Positions 8,691 to 17,561 of a stretch of DNA of 64,000 bases are shown here, one piece after another. The stretch spans positions 1 through 64,000 of the forward strand of contig NZ_JAIXIG010000012.1 in NCBI RefSeq assembly GCF_020297365.1, written 5' to 3'. Position 1 is the first letter of the stretch. Each line of letters begins with the position of its first letter. The notes under the pieces are model-generated. The model had not been told where the DNA came from. It saw only the letters and a program-made list of their open reading frames with translations, and made no database searches. Both the position numbers and the translations under genes were made by a program. Source of the stretch: Curtobacterium oceanosedimentum. Lineage in GTDB: Bacteria > Actinomycetota > Actinomycetes > Actinomycetales > Microbacteriaceae.

Positions 8691-9542
8691 GTGACCAGGT
8701 ACCTCATCACCGGCGCCGCCGGCATGCTCGGCCGTGACCTGCAGGCCGCGCTGGCCGGCCGTGACGTCACCGCGCTGTCGCGTGCCGACCTCGACATCAC
8801 CGACCCGGCCGCGGTGGACGCCGCCGTCGCCGGGCACGACGTCGTCATCAACTCGGCCGCGTACACGAAGGTCGACGACGCCGAGGACCACGAGGACGAC
8901 GCCTACGCGGTCAACGCGACCGGGCCGAAGCTCCTGGCCGAGGCCGCGGTCCGCCACGGGGCGAAGCTCGTGACCGTGTCGACGGACTACGTGTTCGACG
9001 GCAACGGCAGCGCCCCGTACGCGGAGGACGCTCCGACCGACCCGATCAACGCCTACGGCCGCACCAAGGCCGCCGGCGAGGCGTTCGTCCGTGCGATCGC
9101 CCCGGACACCTCGTACGTCGTCCGCACCGCGTGGATCTACGGCGCGCACGGGCCGAACTTCGCCGCGACGATGCTCCGCCTGGCCGGGTCGCACGACACC
9201 GTCAGCGTCGTCACCGACCAGGTCGGGCAGCCGACCTGGACCGGCGACCTCGCCGCCCGGATCGTCGAGCTCGTCGACGGGGATGCCCCCGCCGGCACCT
9301 ACCACGGCACGAACGCCGGCCAGGGTTCCTGGTTCGACTTCACCCAGGCGATCTACCGCGAACTCGGGCTCGACCCGGAGCGCGTGCTGCCCACCGACAG
9401 CGCCGCCTTCGTCCGCCCGGCGCCGCGTCCGGCTTACAGCGTGCTCGGCCACGACGGCTGGTCGCGCGCCGGACTCGCGCCGATGCGCGACTGGCGCGAC
9501 GCGCTGCACGCCGCCGTCGCCGCGGGCGCGCTGACCGCGTAG
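8691..9542 (+). CDS. rmlD: dTDP-4-dehydrorhamnose reductase (RmlD)
   Basis: Last step to dTDP-L-rhamnose. 283 aa SDR. GAAGMLGRDL is the NAD(P)-binding turn; VINSAAYTKVDDAE, STDYVFDG, and YGRTKAAGE with catalytic Tyr and Lys are all present. I chose the GTG at 8691, 11 nt after rmlB; an upstream ATG in the same frame would overlap rmlB by 60 nt and add residues unlike the family. A strong hairpin follows 16 nt after the stop and probably ends the operon. Confidence 0.96.
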   Translation: MTRYLITGAAGMLGRDLQAALAGRDVTALSRADLDITDPAAVDAAVAGHDVVINSAAYTKVDDAEDHEDDAYAVNATGPKLLAEAAVRHGAKLVTVSTDYVFDGNGSAPYAEDAPTDPINAYGRTKAAGEAFVRAIAPDTSYVVRTAWIYGAHGPNFAATMLRLAGSHDTVSVVTDQVGQPTWTGDLAARIVELVDGDAPAGTYHGTNAGQGSWFDFTQAIYRELGLDPERVLPTDSAAFVRPAPRPAYSVLGHDGWSRAGLAPMRDWRDALHAAVAAGALTA

Positions 9543-9558
9543 CCACGGCAGTCGGCCT

Positions 9559-9606
9559 GGAGGCGCGGGTCGGGTCACCGACGTCGGGAACCCGACCCGC
9601 GCCTCC
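9559..9606 (+). terminator. 17-bp stem hairpin after rmlD
   Basis: Perfect inverted repeat 9559-9575 with 9590-9606 (arms start GGAGGCGCGGGTCGGGT), 14-nt loop, no U tract. It resembles in composition the GGGAGGC palindrome family elsewhere in the window but differs in sequence. Confidence 0.65.
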
Positions 9607-9667
9607 CGGCCCGCGCCTGGCGACCCGTGCCTCCCGGCCCGCCCAGGGGGCGCCCCGATCGCCCTGC

Positions 9668-9673
9668 TAGGGT
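9668..9673 (+). promoter_or_regulatory. -10 box for the GT4 gene
   Basis: TAGGGT 60 nt before the ATG at 9734, just after the rmlD terminator region, giving the GT4 gene its own transcript. Confidence 0.35.
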
Positions 9674-9733
9674 CGGGCAGCCGGGCGCCGGGCCGGCCCT
9701 CGGCCCCATCACCACGACGAGGAGACCAGCACC

Positions 9734-10876
9734 ATGACCACCCTCCACGTCGTCGTCGACCAGATCGTCGCACCGGTGCCGGGCGGCATCGGTCGGTACG
9801 CCGAGGAACTGGCACGCCACCTGGTCGAGCAGGCCCCGAACGGCTGCGACGTCGTCGGCGTGGTCTCCGCGGTCGGCTCCGAGGACATGGCTCGCCTGCG
9901 CACCCTGCTGCCCGGACTGGCCGAGCTGCAGCGGCTCCCGCTCCCCCGTCGTGAGCTGTCGCTCGCATGGCAGGGCGGGATCGTCGGCGGGATCGCGAAG
10001 GGCATGGTGCACGCGCCGAGCGTGCTCGCGCCGCTCGTCAAGCACGACCGCTTCCAGGACCCCGGTCGGCAGACCGTCGTGACCGTGCACGACGTGGTGC
10101 CGTGGACCAACCCGGAGACGCTGACGCCGCGCGGTGTGCACTTCCACAAGGCGATGGTGAAGCGGGCGTGGAAGCACGCCGACGCCGTCGTGGTGCCCAC
10201 GCACGCCGTCGCGAGCGCGCTGAACGAGATCCACCGCTTCGACGACCGGATCCGCGTGATCGGTGGCGCGCCGAGCGGACGGCTCCGGCTGCCCGTCGAC
10301 GCCGACCTGCGCGCCGAACGGCTCGGTCTGCCGGACCGCTACGTGCTCGCGGTCGGCACGCTCGAGCCCCGCAAGGCGCTCTCGTCCCTGATCGAGGCGA
10401 TGGCCCACCCGGACGCCCCCGCCGACATCCCGCTCGTGATCTCCGGGCCGGACGGCTGGGGCGACGTCGACGTGTACGGCACCGCGGAACGCGCCGGCCT
10501 GTCGCGCGAGCGGGTGAAGGTGCTCGGACGCATCGACGACGCCGACCTCGCGGTGGTCTACGACCGCGCGACGGTGTTCGTGTTCCCGAGCCTGGCCGAG
10601 GGGTTCGGCCTGCCGGTGATCGAGGCGATGAGCTTCGGCACCCCGGTGATCCACTCCGACGACCCCGCCGTGTCCGAGGTGGCGTCGGACGCCGGGGTCA
10701 CCGTGGCTCGCGGCCCGCGCGAGTCCTACCCCGAACGGATCGCGCAGGCGGTGTACCAGGTCGTGAACGACCCGCTGCTGGCCTCCCAGCTGGCGGTGGC
10801 GGGGCCGGACCGAGCCCGCATGTACGACTGGTCCGACTCCGCCGCCGAGACCTGGCAGCTGCACGCCGACCTCTGA
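9734..10876 (+). CDS. Glycosyltransferase family 4
   Basis: 380 aa GT-B fold. The N-terminal acceptor half has PGGIGRYAEELARHL and VVTVHDVVPW. The donor half begins near VLAVGTLEPRKALSSLIEAM and contains the family E-x7-E region FVFPSLAEGFGLPVIEAMSFGTPVI. The ATG has a GAGGAG ribosome site (ACGAGGAGACC). It lies downstream of the rml genes under a separate promoter and converges with the GH16 gene, leaving only 15 nt between the stops. Likely a rhamnosyl- or mannosyltransferase of the polymer; donor unproven. Confidence 0.88.
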   Translation: MTTLHVVVDQIVAPVPGGIGRYAEELARHLVEQAPNGCDVVGVVSAVGSEDMARLRTLLPGLAELQRLPLPRRELSLAWQGGIVGGIAKGMVHAPSVLAPLVKHDRFQDPGRQTVVTVHDVVPWTNPETLTPRGVHFHKAMVKRAWKHADAVVVPTHAVASALNEIHRFDDRIRVIGGAPSGRLRLPVDADLRAERLGLPDRYVLAVGTLEPRKALSSLIEAMAHPDAPADIPLVISGPDGWGDVDVYGTAERAGLSRERVKVLGRIDDADLAVVYDRATVFVFPSLAEGFGLPVIEAMSFGTPVIHSDDPAVSEVASDAGVTVARGPRESYPERIAQAVYQVVNDPLLASQLAVAGPDRARMYDWSDSAAETWQLHADL

Positions 10877-10891
10877 CGGGCGGCGCCGGCG

Positions 10892-11647
10892 TCAGGGCCG
10901 GTACGCGTAGGTGCTGACCCAGTCGATGTACAGGTGGCCGGTTGCGCCCCAGTCGCCGACCTGGAACATGTAGCGGTGCGCCGTCTTCGGCACGTCCCAG
11001 GTCACGGTCTTGATGATCCGGCCGTCCACGCGGTACCGCACGGACTTGCCGGGGATCCACTCGATCGAGTACGTGTGCCACTGGCGCCACGAGACACCGG
11101 TTCCCATGCTCGTCGCGTTCGCTTCACGGCCGGGGGTCATCGAGTGGTGGTGGAGCATCGGCTCCTGGTCGAAGTTCGCCTCGGGGTAGTCGATCTCACC
11201 GTCCGCCCAGCGGTCCGACGAGGGCCAGAGCATGAAGGCGGCGCCGTTGCCGGCACCACCGGTCGCCTTGGCGCGGACGATGAACTTGCCGCCCTTGTGG
11301 CCCCAGGCACCGGTCGGGGTCCCGAAGGTGCCGGCCGCGCCGTGCTTGCCGTCGAGTCGCACGTCCATGTACCCGTCGTGCGAGCTGATCTGCGAGCCGG
11401 AGTAGTACATGCCGCCGGTGCCGTCCGGGTACGGCTGCCACGACTTCGCGTAGGTCTTGGCGAACTGGCCCTTGGCCGACGCGGCGGTGCTGAACTGCTC
11501 GCGGTACGTCTGCTTGAACGCGCCGACGTCACCCCGTGGTGCGGAGGTGGCGGATGCGGTGGTTCCCTGCCCGAACGGCCCGGCGACGAGTGCAGCTCCG
11601 AGGAGCACGACGGCGAGCGCCGCCCTCCTGGTGGAACGTTTCTGCAT
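10892..11647 (-). CDS. Secreted glycoside hydrolase family 16 protein
   Basis: 251 aa. The N terminus (MQKRSTRRAALAVVLLGAALVAG) is a typical Sec signal peptide, cleaved probably near ASA. The GH16 catalytic signature E-x-D-x-x-E is intact as EIDYPE (Glu151, Asp153, Glu156) preceded by WPSSDRWADG. GH16 enzymes cut or transfer beta-1,3/1,4-glucans and galactans; the substrate here is unknown. I chose the ATG at 11647 (AGGGAG upstream) because the longer frame places 71 non-signal residues first. Within a glycan locus it could remodel the cell's own polymer or attack plant glucans. Confidence 0.85.
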   Translation of the reverse strand: MQKRSTRRAALAVVLLGAALVAGPFGQGTTASATSAPRGDVGAFKQTYREQFSTAASAKGQFAKTYAKSWQPYPDGTGGMYYSGSQISSHDGYMDVRLDGKHGAAGTFGTPTGAWGHKGGKFIVRAKATGGAGNGAAFMLWPSSDRWADGEIDYPEANFDQEPMLHHHSMTPGREANATSMGTGVSWRQWHTYSIEWIPGKSVRYRVDGRIIKTVTWDVPKTAHRYMFQVGDWGATGHLYIDWVSTYAYRP

Positions 11648-11775
11648 GGGGTCGGTCACTCCCTGACGTGACGGTTCGCACCCGTTCGGGTCGGGCGCCG
11701 GGCGACCGGATCTCGGTGGCCCGGCGTTCACGGTAGTTGCTGTCCGCAATTCCCGCGCGGGGGTTGACAAGACCT

Positions 11776-11801
11776 CGCACCCCCACTTCTCGGGGGTTGC
11801 G
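11776..11801 (-). terminator. Hairpin after the small membrane protein gene
   Basis: CGCACCCCC pairs with GGGGGTTGCG (one bulge, 7-nt loop), about 30 nt past the stop of the gene ending at 11832 on the minus strand. Confidence 0.4.
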
Positions 11802-11831
11802 GGACGGCGCTCCGGCTGCAGGAAGCCCCGG

Positions 11832-12188
11832 TCAGACCGAATGTCGCGGGGTGTCGGCACCCGGGACCACGTGACTGTCGTGCCGGGCGCGCCGGCGGGC
11901 GGCGAGCACGACGGCGACGATCGAGACCACCGCTGCGACGGCTGCGGTCACCGCCGAGACCACGATGCGCGAACGCGCCGCGAGCATCGTCTCGTACTGG
12001 GACTTCGTGGACACGAAGCCGCCGGTCGTACTGCCCTGCCCCGGCAGCCGGGGCGCGAGCGGGCCCGCCTGCTGGAAGGCGAGGACGCAGACGACGGTCG
12101 CGGCGACGACCACGACGGCGGCGACCACGGCCACGACGACCAGCAGCCCGCCCGGGATCGCCCGCCCGCGACGCGGTGCGTGGTTCAC
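11832..12188 (-). CDS. Small two-helix membrane protein, function unknown
   Basis: 118 aa. A short basic N terminus is followed by a long Val/Ala-rich helix (about residues 15-38), a periplasm-side loop with [24 protein letters not shown], a second helix (about 76-97) and a basic C terminus. I do not recognise a family. Its GTG overlaps the purE stop by 4 nt (GTGA), so it is probably translated together with purE. The link to purine synthesis may be only positional. Confidence 0.7.
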   Translation of the reverse strand: MNHAPRRGRAIPGGLLVVVAVVAAVVVVAATVVCVLAFQQAGPLAPRLPGQGSTTGGFVSTKSQYETMLAARSRIVVSAVTAAVAAVVSIVAVVLAARRRARHDSHVVPGADTPRHSV

Positions 12189-12697
12189 AGCGAGTCGCGC
12201 AGCCGCGCGGCCTTCTCCTCGACCAGGCGCTCGAGCCCCTCGGCGTACTCGACGAGGCGCGCCGCGACGGCAGGCTCGGAGGACCCGATGATCCGTGCGG
12301 CGAGCAGCCCGGCGTTCGCGGCGCCGTTGATCGCCATCGTCGCCACCGGGATCCCCGCCGGCATCTGCACGATCGACAGCAGCGAGTCGAGCCCGTCCAG
12401 GCGGGCGAGCTGCACCGGGACGCCGATCACCGGCAACGTCGTCATCGAGGCCACCATGCCCGGCAGGTGCGCCGCGCCACCGGCACCGGCGATCACGACG
12501 CGCACGCCGCGACCGGCTGCTCCGCGGGCGAACCGCGTCATCTTGTCGGGGGTGCGGTGCGCCGACACGACGTCGGCCTCGAACGGGATGCCGAGTTCGG
12601 CGAGGATGTCCGCCGCGGCCCGCATCGTCGGCCAGTCGGAGTCCGACCCCATGATGATCGAGACGAGCGGCTGTGCGGGCGCGGCGGAGTCGGTCAC
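12185..12697 (-). CDS. purE: N5-carboxyaminoimidazole ribonucleotide mutase (PurE)
   Basis: 170 aa class I PurE; converts N5-CAIR (made by PurK) to CAIR in purine synthesis. The diagnostic [20 protein letters not shown] and [14 protein letters not shown] segments are intact. The GTG at 12697 has TAGGCT 6 nt upstream, so the gene probably has its own leaderless transcript; the -10 box contains the stop codon of the upstream glycosyltransferase. purK is not adjacent but 3.1 kb away, separated by a glycosyltransferase and a GH6 gene. Confidence 0.97.
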   Translation of the reverse strand: MTDSAAPAQPLVSIIMGSDSDWPTMRAAADILAELGIPFEADVVSAHRTPDKMTRFARGAAGRGVRVVIAGAGGAAHLPGMVASMTTLPVIGVPVQLARLDGLDSLLSIVQMPAGIPVATMAINGAANAGLLAARIIGSSEPAVAARLVEYAEGLERLVEEKAARLRDSL

Positions 12698-12703
12698 GGG
12701 ACG

Positions 12704-12709
12704 AGCCTA
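12704..12709 (-). promoter_or_regulatory. -10 box for leaderless purE
   Basis: TAGGCT, 6 nt before the purE GTG; its first three bases are the TAG stop of the upstream gene. Confidence 0.4.
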
Positions 12710-13804
12710 GCCGAGCAGCACGCGGCGCCAGGCGTCACCGTCCCGACCGATCGTGCGTTCCTCTGCGACCCAGCGCGCGGCTCGTGCGTCCGGCGCTCCC
12801 CGGTCGACGGCGGCCCGGACGGCCGTGCGCCAGGCGTCGGTGTCGTCGGGCACCGCGACCGCACCGTGCGTCCGGGCCACCGCGTACGACGGGCGGTCGG
12901 AGACGACGGCGGGCAGGCCGAGCGCGGTGTACTCCAGGAACTTCAGGTCGCTCTTCGCGCGGTTGAACGGCTCGTCGCGCAGCGGGGCGACCCCGGCGCT
13001 CCAGCGCTCGCGGTGTGCCACGAGCCACCGGGAGAACGCCGGGTAGTGCCCGTCCGGCACCTCGACGCGGCGGAACCAGTCGGAATCGCCGTCCTCGGTG
13101 ACGCCGATCACCTCGAGCCGGATCGGCGTGCCGTCCTCGGCGGCGAGGTCGACGAAGACGTCGTGCAGCAGCTCGAGGTCCGCCGCGTGGGTGAGCGTGC
13201 CCATGTACAGCACGCGGTGCTCGTCACGGGGTCGCTCGTCGTCGTCCTCGGCGGCGCCGGCGGTCCAGAGCGCGGGGTCCAGGGCGTTCGGCACGATCGT
13301 CACGGCCCGCGCGACGGGTCGGACGACGTCGGCGAGCTCGGGCGTGCTCACCACCACGGTGTCGGCGCCGCGCACCAGTGCGTCGATCGAGGCGAGCCGG
13401 TCCGGGTCGTACTCGGCGCGGGCCAGTCTGCTGCGGCCCGACTCGGTGAAGAAGTCGTCGTCGACCTCGGCCACCACGCGGATCCCCCGGGCCGCAGCCG
13501 CGTCGAGGAACGGCTGCACGGCGTCGAGCGGCAGGATGTCGCGCTGCACCAGGAGCGCCGCGTACGGGGTCGTGTCGGTGCCCTCCAGGAACGCCGCGGG
13601 GTCGACCTGACGCGCCTCGGCCACACCGCTCGCTGCCAGGTGCTCGGTCCGGCGCACGACGCGGACGTGCGCCGAGGCGGGGTGCGCTCCCCCGGCACCG
13701 GCGACGACGTACCCGAGGACGGGCAGGGGCGCCGGCTGCGGAGGGGTGCCGGCGACCGTCCGGCGCAGGCGGCTGGCGGCACGGCGGAGGAGATCACGCG
13801 GCAT
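12707..13804 (-). CDS. GT-B glycosyltransferase (GT1/GT4-like)
   Basis: 365 aa. A basic amphipathic N terminus (MPRDLLRRAASRLRR) may attach it to the membrane. The first half contains VVAEVDDDFFTESG, a pattern seen in GT-B enzymes of surface-glycan clusters. The second half has VTIVPNALDPALW, RVLYMGTLTHAADLELL and the donor-site segment KFLEYTALGLPAVVSD. The ATG at 13804 has GAGGA 8 nt upstream; an upstream GTG would add six residues. It lies between purE and purK together with GH6, interrupting the usual purEK pair. Substrate unknown. Confidence 0.82.
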   Translation of the reverse strand: MPRDLLRRAASRLRRTVAGTPPQPAPLPVLGYVVAGAGGAHPASAHVRVVRRTEHLAASGVAEARQVDPAAFLEGTDTTPYAALLVQRDILPLDAVQPFLDAAAARGIRVVAEVDDDFFTESGRSRLARAEYDPDRLASIDALVRGADTVVVSTPELADVVRPVARAVTIVPNALDPALWTAGAAEDDDERPRDEHRVLYMGTLTHAADLELLHDVFVDLAAEDGTPIRLEVIGVTEDGDSDWFRRVEVPDGHYPAFSRWLVAHRERWSAGVAPLRDEPFNRAKSDLKFLEYTALGLPAVVSDRPSYAVARTHGAVAVPDDTDAWRTAVRAAVDRGAPDARAARWVAEERTIGRDGDAWRRVLLG

Positions 13805-13859
13805 GCGCCCATCCTCTCGCACCGCACAGCACCGCGGCGTGCCCGCCCGGCCCGGTGCG

Positions 13860-15545
13860 TCAGCGCCGAGCGACCGTCACCGTCCGGCAGGGACTCGCCT
13901 TCCGGTCCGTCCCGGCCCCGGTGTTCCGAGCGACGGCGCAGACGGTGTGCTCGCCGGCACGCACCCGCACCGTGGCCGCGAAGCCGTGCGTCGCACCGGA
14001 CCCCCAGGTCTCGTCGACGTCGGCACGCTTCCGGTCGGCGGACACCGTCGTCACCCGCTTGCCGTCCACCGTCACCGCCACGCGGCTCGCCGATCCCGCG
14101 GCGTCGCCGTCGAACGCCCAGCCGCGCACGCGGATGCCACCGGTGGTGGCCTTCGCCGAGTCGAGGCGCACGTAGGGATCGTGCCGGTAGGAGCGGACGG
14201 TCGCGCACCCGAGCAGCCGGTCCGAGCCGGCGCCGATGTTCTCCGCGGTGACGCACACGCGTCGGGGTCCGGCCGAGGCGGCGAGCACGGCGTCGAATCC
14301 GTGGGTCGCGCCGACCCCGGCTGCGCGGTCCACGTCGGGCCGGTCGAGCACCGCGGGCGCGCTGCCCGCGGACCGTCCGTCGACCGTGGCGCGCACCCGC
14401 ACCGCCTGGGTCGGGTCGTCCTCGTCGTACGCCCACCCGGACACCCGGACGCCGCCGCCGGTCCCGGCGACGACCTCGAGCAAGCCGCGGGGCGCCGCGT
14501 CGACGGCCGGGGCGCCGAGCTGCGCGTTGGCGACCAGCGCGCGGGCGTAGGGGGACCACCACTTGCCGGCAGCCGGTGCGCCGTCGCAGGTGCCGTCGCT
14601 CGCCCCGGGGGTCTTCACCCAGAGCAGCGCGTCGAGCGCCGTGCCGTCCGACACCACGCGGGGCGACGTGCCCAGTCCGGCGCCGGGCCCGTTGCACCAG
14701 GTGCCCCGCCAGCCCTGCCCGTTCCGCGAGGTGTCGATGACGTAGTGCGAGCCGCCGGTCGCGGCGGACACCTTCTGCGCGTACGCCTGCTCCTGGGCGG
14801 TCGGGTAGTAGTTGGCCACGTTCGTGAAGAAGCCGCGCGCCTGCCGGACGCCCGCGCGGTCGAGCCGCTGCGCCATGACCGCGGGCTGCACCCAGTTCGA
14901 GTTGCCGGCGTCGAGGTACGACGGCACCCCCGCCGCGGTCAGGCCGGAGACGGTGCGCGACAGGATGCGGAAGCGCTGCTCGTCGAGGCTGTCGCTGCAC
15001 TTCGCGTTGCTGAGCATCGCGAGCGAGTCCGGTTCGACGACCACGGCCGCACGGTGCCCGGCGAGTGCCGCGGTCACCTGGTCGACCCAGGCGTCGTACG
15101 AGCGTTCGTCGAACCCGCCCGCCGAGTAGCCGCCGCAGTCACGGTCCGGGATCGCGTAGAGCACGAACACCGGAGTGGTACCGGCCTGCTCGGCGCCGCT
15201 CAGGGCGGTGGTGATGGTCTTGGAGAGCTGCGTGCCCTGCGTCCAGTCACCGAGCCAGGTCGCGACCGGGTAGCGGGCGATGGTGCCCGCGGCGGTCGCC
15301 CCCGCGGGGTCGGTGGCGGCGAGTGCGGCCTGGGCCTTCGCCGCCTCGCTCGTGGGCGACCGGTACGGCCCCGCCCCGTACAGCGAGGCGGACGTCGCGG
15401 ACCGGATCCCCGTCGCCGTCGTTGCCATCGTGGTCGACGGCGCCGCCTCCGCAGCGGTCGCCGCGGTCGCGGGCAGCAGCCCGACGACGGAGGCGACGAG
15501 GACGACGGCAGCACAGACGGCGGCACGGCGCTGGCGGCGGCGCAT
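13860..15545 (-). CDS. Secreted glycoside hydrolase family 6 with two C-terminal beta modules
   Basis: 561 aa. Signal peptide MRRRQRRAAVCAAVVLVASV with cleavage near ATA. The catalytic domain (about 50-345) shows the two GH6 signatures: AIPDRDCGGYSAGG (131-144, acid Asp region) and VVVEPDSLAML (168-178), plus DTSRNGQGWRGTWCN and LWVKTPGASDG. GH6 enzymes cleave beta-1,4-glucan with inversion. Two tandem modules follow (about 363-450 and 460-555), each with GxRVxGWA-x-D and a C-terminal VC-x-A-x-N-x-G-x-G pattern; such repeats occur in actinobacterial secreted proteins and probably bind surface or glycan. ATG 15545 has GGGGAG upstream. Role may be plant cellulose degradation rather than capsule synthesis. 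Confidence 0.88.
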   Translation of the reverse strand: MRRRQRRAAVCAAVVLVASVVGLLPATAATAAEAAPSTTMATTATGIRSATSASLYGAGPYRSPTSEAAKAQAALAATDPAGATAAGTIARYPVATWLGDWTQGTQLSKTITTALSGAEQAGTTPVFVLYAIPDRDCGGYSAGGFDERSYDAWVDQVTAALAGHRAAVVVEPDSLAMLSNAKCSDSLDEQRFRILSRTVSGLTAAGVPSYLDAGNSNWVQPAVMAQRLDRAGVRQARGFFTNVANYYPTAQEQAYAQKVSAATGGSHYVIDTSRNGQGWRGTWCNGPGAGLGTSPRVVSDGTALDALLWVKTPGASDGTCDGAPAAGKWWSPYARALVANAQLGAPAVDAAPRGLLEVVAGTGGGVRVSGWAYDEDDPTQAVRVRATVDGRSAGSAPAVLDRPDVDRAAGVGATHGFDAVLAASAGPRRVCVTAENIGAGSDRLLGCATVRSYRHDPYVRLDSAKATTGGIRVRGWAFDGDAAGSASRVAVTVDGKRVTTVSADRKRADVDETWGSGATHGFAATVRVRAGEHTVCAVARNTGAGTDRKASPCRTVTVARR

Positions 15546-15690
15546 GGGGGCTCCCCTGGTCGATCGGCACGGAAGGTCCCAGGGGAACACGCGCTGTGCC
15601 GCCGCGACCAGTCTCCCGACCGGGTGCCACCCGAGGGGGTGTCGGCGGTCCGGCGGACACGCGACGCCGGTGGCGCCGCGGCCGCAGTGG

Positions 15691-15734
15691 CGGACGGGAG
15701 GCCCGTGGCGGCGTCTCCACGGGCCTCCCGTCCG
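15691..15734 (+). repeat. Palindromic element, copy A (18-bp stem)
   Basis: Perfect stem 15691-15708 / 15717-15734, arms starting CGGACGGGAGGCCCGTGG, loop CGGCGTCT. The same arms and loop recur at 24941, 34187, 34330 and, shortened, at 39325. It lies downstream of purK. Confidence 0.9.
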
Positions 15735-15793
15735 ACTCGACCGGACCGGCACCGGCGCACCGGGCCGTCACCCGTCGCGTCGGGCGCGCGGGG

Positions 15794-16930
15794 TCAGTCG
15801 TCGAAGTGCGCGGCGGCGGCGCGGGCGCGGTAGACGACGTCGTCGACGTCCTCGCCGAGCACCGTGACGTGGCCGATCTTGCGGCCGGGTCGCGGCGACT
15901 TGCCGTAGAAGTGGTACTTCGCCTCGGGGAACGCCTCGAGCGCCGCGGGGTACCGGGCCGCGAGGTCGCCGTCCGCGGGCCCTCCGAGCACGTTGACCAT
16001 GACCGCGGCCGGGGCGAAGGCGCCCGTCGCACCGAGGGGCAGGTCGAGCACGGCGCGCAAGTGCTGCTCGAACTGGCTCGTGGTCGCACCGTCGATGGAC
16101 CAGTGCCCGGTGTTGTGCGGGCGCATCGCGAGCTCGTTGATGAGGATGCGCTCGTCGTCGGTCTGGAACAGCTCGACCGCCAGGACCCCCGTGACGCCGA
16201 GCTCCTCGGCGATCCGGACCGCGATCGACTCCGCCAGGTCGGCGATGCGGCCCGCGCTGGCCGGGGCCGGGGCGATGACCTCGGCGCACACGCCGTCACG
16301 CTGCACGGTCTCGACGAGCGGCCAGGCGACGACCTGCCCGGAGGGGCGACGCGCCACGGACTGCGCGAGCTCGCGGGTGAAGGGGACGAGTTCCTCGACC
16401 AGGAGCGCCTGGTCGCCGCCCGCCTCGGCCACCGCGATGAACCAGTCGTCGACGTCCGAGGCGTCCGAGACGACCCGGACCCCCTTGCCGTCGTAGCCGC
16501 CTCGGGGCGTCTTCACGACGGCACGGCCACCGTGGTCGTCCAGGAACGCGCGGAGTTCGTCGGCGTCGTGCACCGCGGCCCAGTCCGGCACCGGCAGGCC
16601 GAGCGCGCTGAGCCGCGAGCGCATCGTCAGCTTGTCCTGGGCGACGGCGAGCGCGTCGGGCCCGGGGTGGACCGCCACCCCGGCCTCGACCAGGGCGCGC
16701 AGGACGTCCTGCGGCACGTGCTCGTGGTCGAAGGTCACGACGTCGACCTGGCGGGCGAACTCGAGCACCGTGGCGGCGTCGTGGTAGTCGCCCTCGGCGG
16801 TCGCGGCGATCGCGGCGGACATGTCCGGCCCCTCGGCGAGGACCCGGATGTCGATCCCCAGCTCGATCGCCGCCGGCACCATCATCCGTGCCAGCTGTCC
16901 CCCACCGACGACCCCGACGCGCAACGTCAT
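15794..16930 (-). CDS. purK: N5-carboxyaminoimidazole ribonucleotide synthase (PurK)
   Basis: 378 aa ATP-grasp enzyme that makes N5-CAIR from AIR, bicarbonate and ATP. The N terminus RVGVVGGGQLARMM is diagnostic; VKTPRGGYDGKGV is the ATP-grasp Lys/Gly loop and LINELAMRPHNTGHWSIDGA contains the metal-binding Glu/Asn segment. Start ATG 16930 has GGAAGGA upstream, so unlike purE it has a conventional leader. It is divergent from gtrA across 112 nt. Product feeds PurE, encoded 3.1 kb away. Confidence 0.97.
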   Translation of the reverse strand: MTLRVGVVGGGQLARMMVPAAIELGIDIRVLAEGPDMSAAIAATAEGDYHDAATVLEFARQVDVVTFDHEHVPQDVLRALVEAGVAVHPGPDALAVAQDKLTMRSRLSALGLPVPDWAAVHDADELRAFLDDHGGRAVVKTPRGGYDGKGVRVVSDASDVDDWFIAVAEAGGDQALLVEELVPFTRELAQSVARRPSGQVVAWPLVETVQRDGVCAEVIAPAPASAGRIADLAESIAVRIAEELGVTGVLAVELFQTDDERILINELAMRPHNTGHWSIDGATTSQFEQHLRAVLDLPLGATGAFAPAAVMVNVLGGPADGDLAARYPAALEAFPEAKYHFYGKSPRPGRKIGHVTVLGEDVDDVVYRARAAAAHFDD

Positions 16931-17042
16931 GCTGTGTGATCCTTCCGGCGTTCACACCGGGCGGTGCGGACGCGTTGTCTAGAATGGCTGATCGGTCGCG
17001 TGGTGCGCGGCCGTTCCCAACTCTACGGATCCTGGAGGCCAC

Positions 17043-17546
17043 GTGCGGCGCCTCATCGCCCAGCTGGCACGCTTCGGCGTCGTCGGCGCCGTGGGCTTCG
17101 TCGTGGACACCACGGTGTTCAACCTGCTGCGGCTCACCGTCCTCGACCCCGAGCAGATCCACTCGGGTCCGTTCTGGGCGAAGGTCGTCTCGACGGCGGT
17201 GGCGATCTTCGTCAACTGGATGGGCAACCGGTACTGGACCTTCCGCGAGCAGCGCCGGTCGGTCGCGACGCGCGAGGGCATCGAGTTCGTCATCGTGTCG
17301 ATCGGCGGCATGGTCATCGCGCTCGCCTGCCTCGGGGTGTCGCACTACGCGCTGGGGCTGACCTCGGTGCTCGCCGACAACGTCGCGAACATCGTCGGCC
17401 TCGTGCTCGGTGCCGTGTTCCGCTTCTGGCTGTACAAGGTGTGGGTGTACCACCCGGAACGGACCGCCGCGCGGACGGACCCCGCCGAGGACCCGGCGTC
17501 CGGCCGACCGACGTCCGGCCAGCCCCGGGTCCGCCACGACGCCTGA
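17043..17546 (+). CDS. GtrA-family membrane protein
   Basis: 167 aa with four membrane helices. The start LIAQLARFGVVGAVGFVVDT and the segment FVNWMGNRYWTFR are typical of GtrA proteins, proposed to flip polyprenyl-phosphate sugars across the membrane. GTG start with a GGAGG ribosome site (CTGGAGGCCAC). A GtrA-like gene next to purK is conserved in actinobacteria (Rv3277 in M. tuberculosis, from memory), so it belongs to the ancestral framework; the adjacent GT-C gene at 17562 could use its product. The C-terminal 30 residues are disordered. Confidence 0.9.
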   Translation: MRRLIAQLARFGVVGAVGFVVDTTVFNLLRLTVLDPEQIHSGPFWAKVVSTAVAIFVNWMGNRYWTFREQRRSVATREGIEFVIVSIGGMVIALACLGVSHYALGLTSVLADNVANIVGLVLGAVFRFWLYKVWVYHPERTAARTDPAEDPASGRPTSGQPRVRHDA

Positions 17547-17548
17547 CC

Positions 17549-17554
17549 TAGGAT
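17549..17554 (+). promoter_or_regulatory. -10 box for leaderless GT-C gene
   Basis: TAGGAT just after the gtrA stop, 7 nt before the GTG at 17562. Confidence 0.45.
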
Positions 17555-17561
17555 CGGTGGC

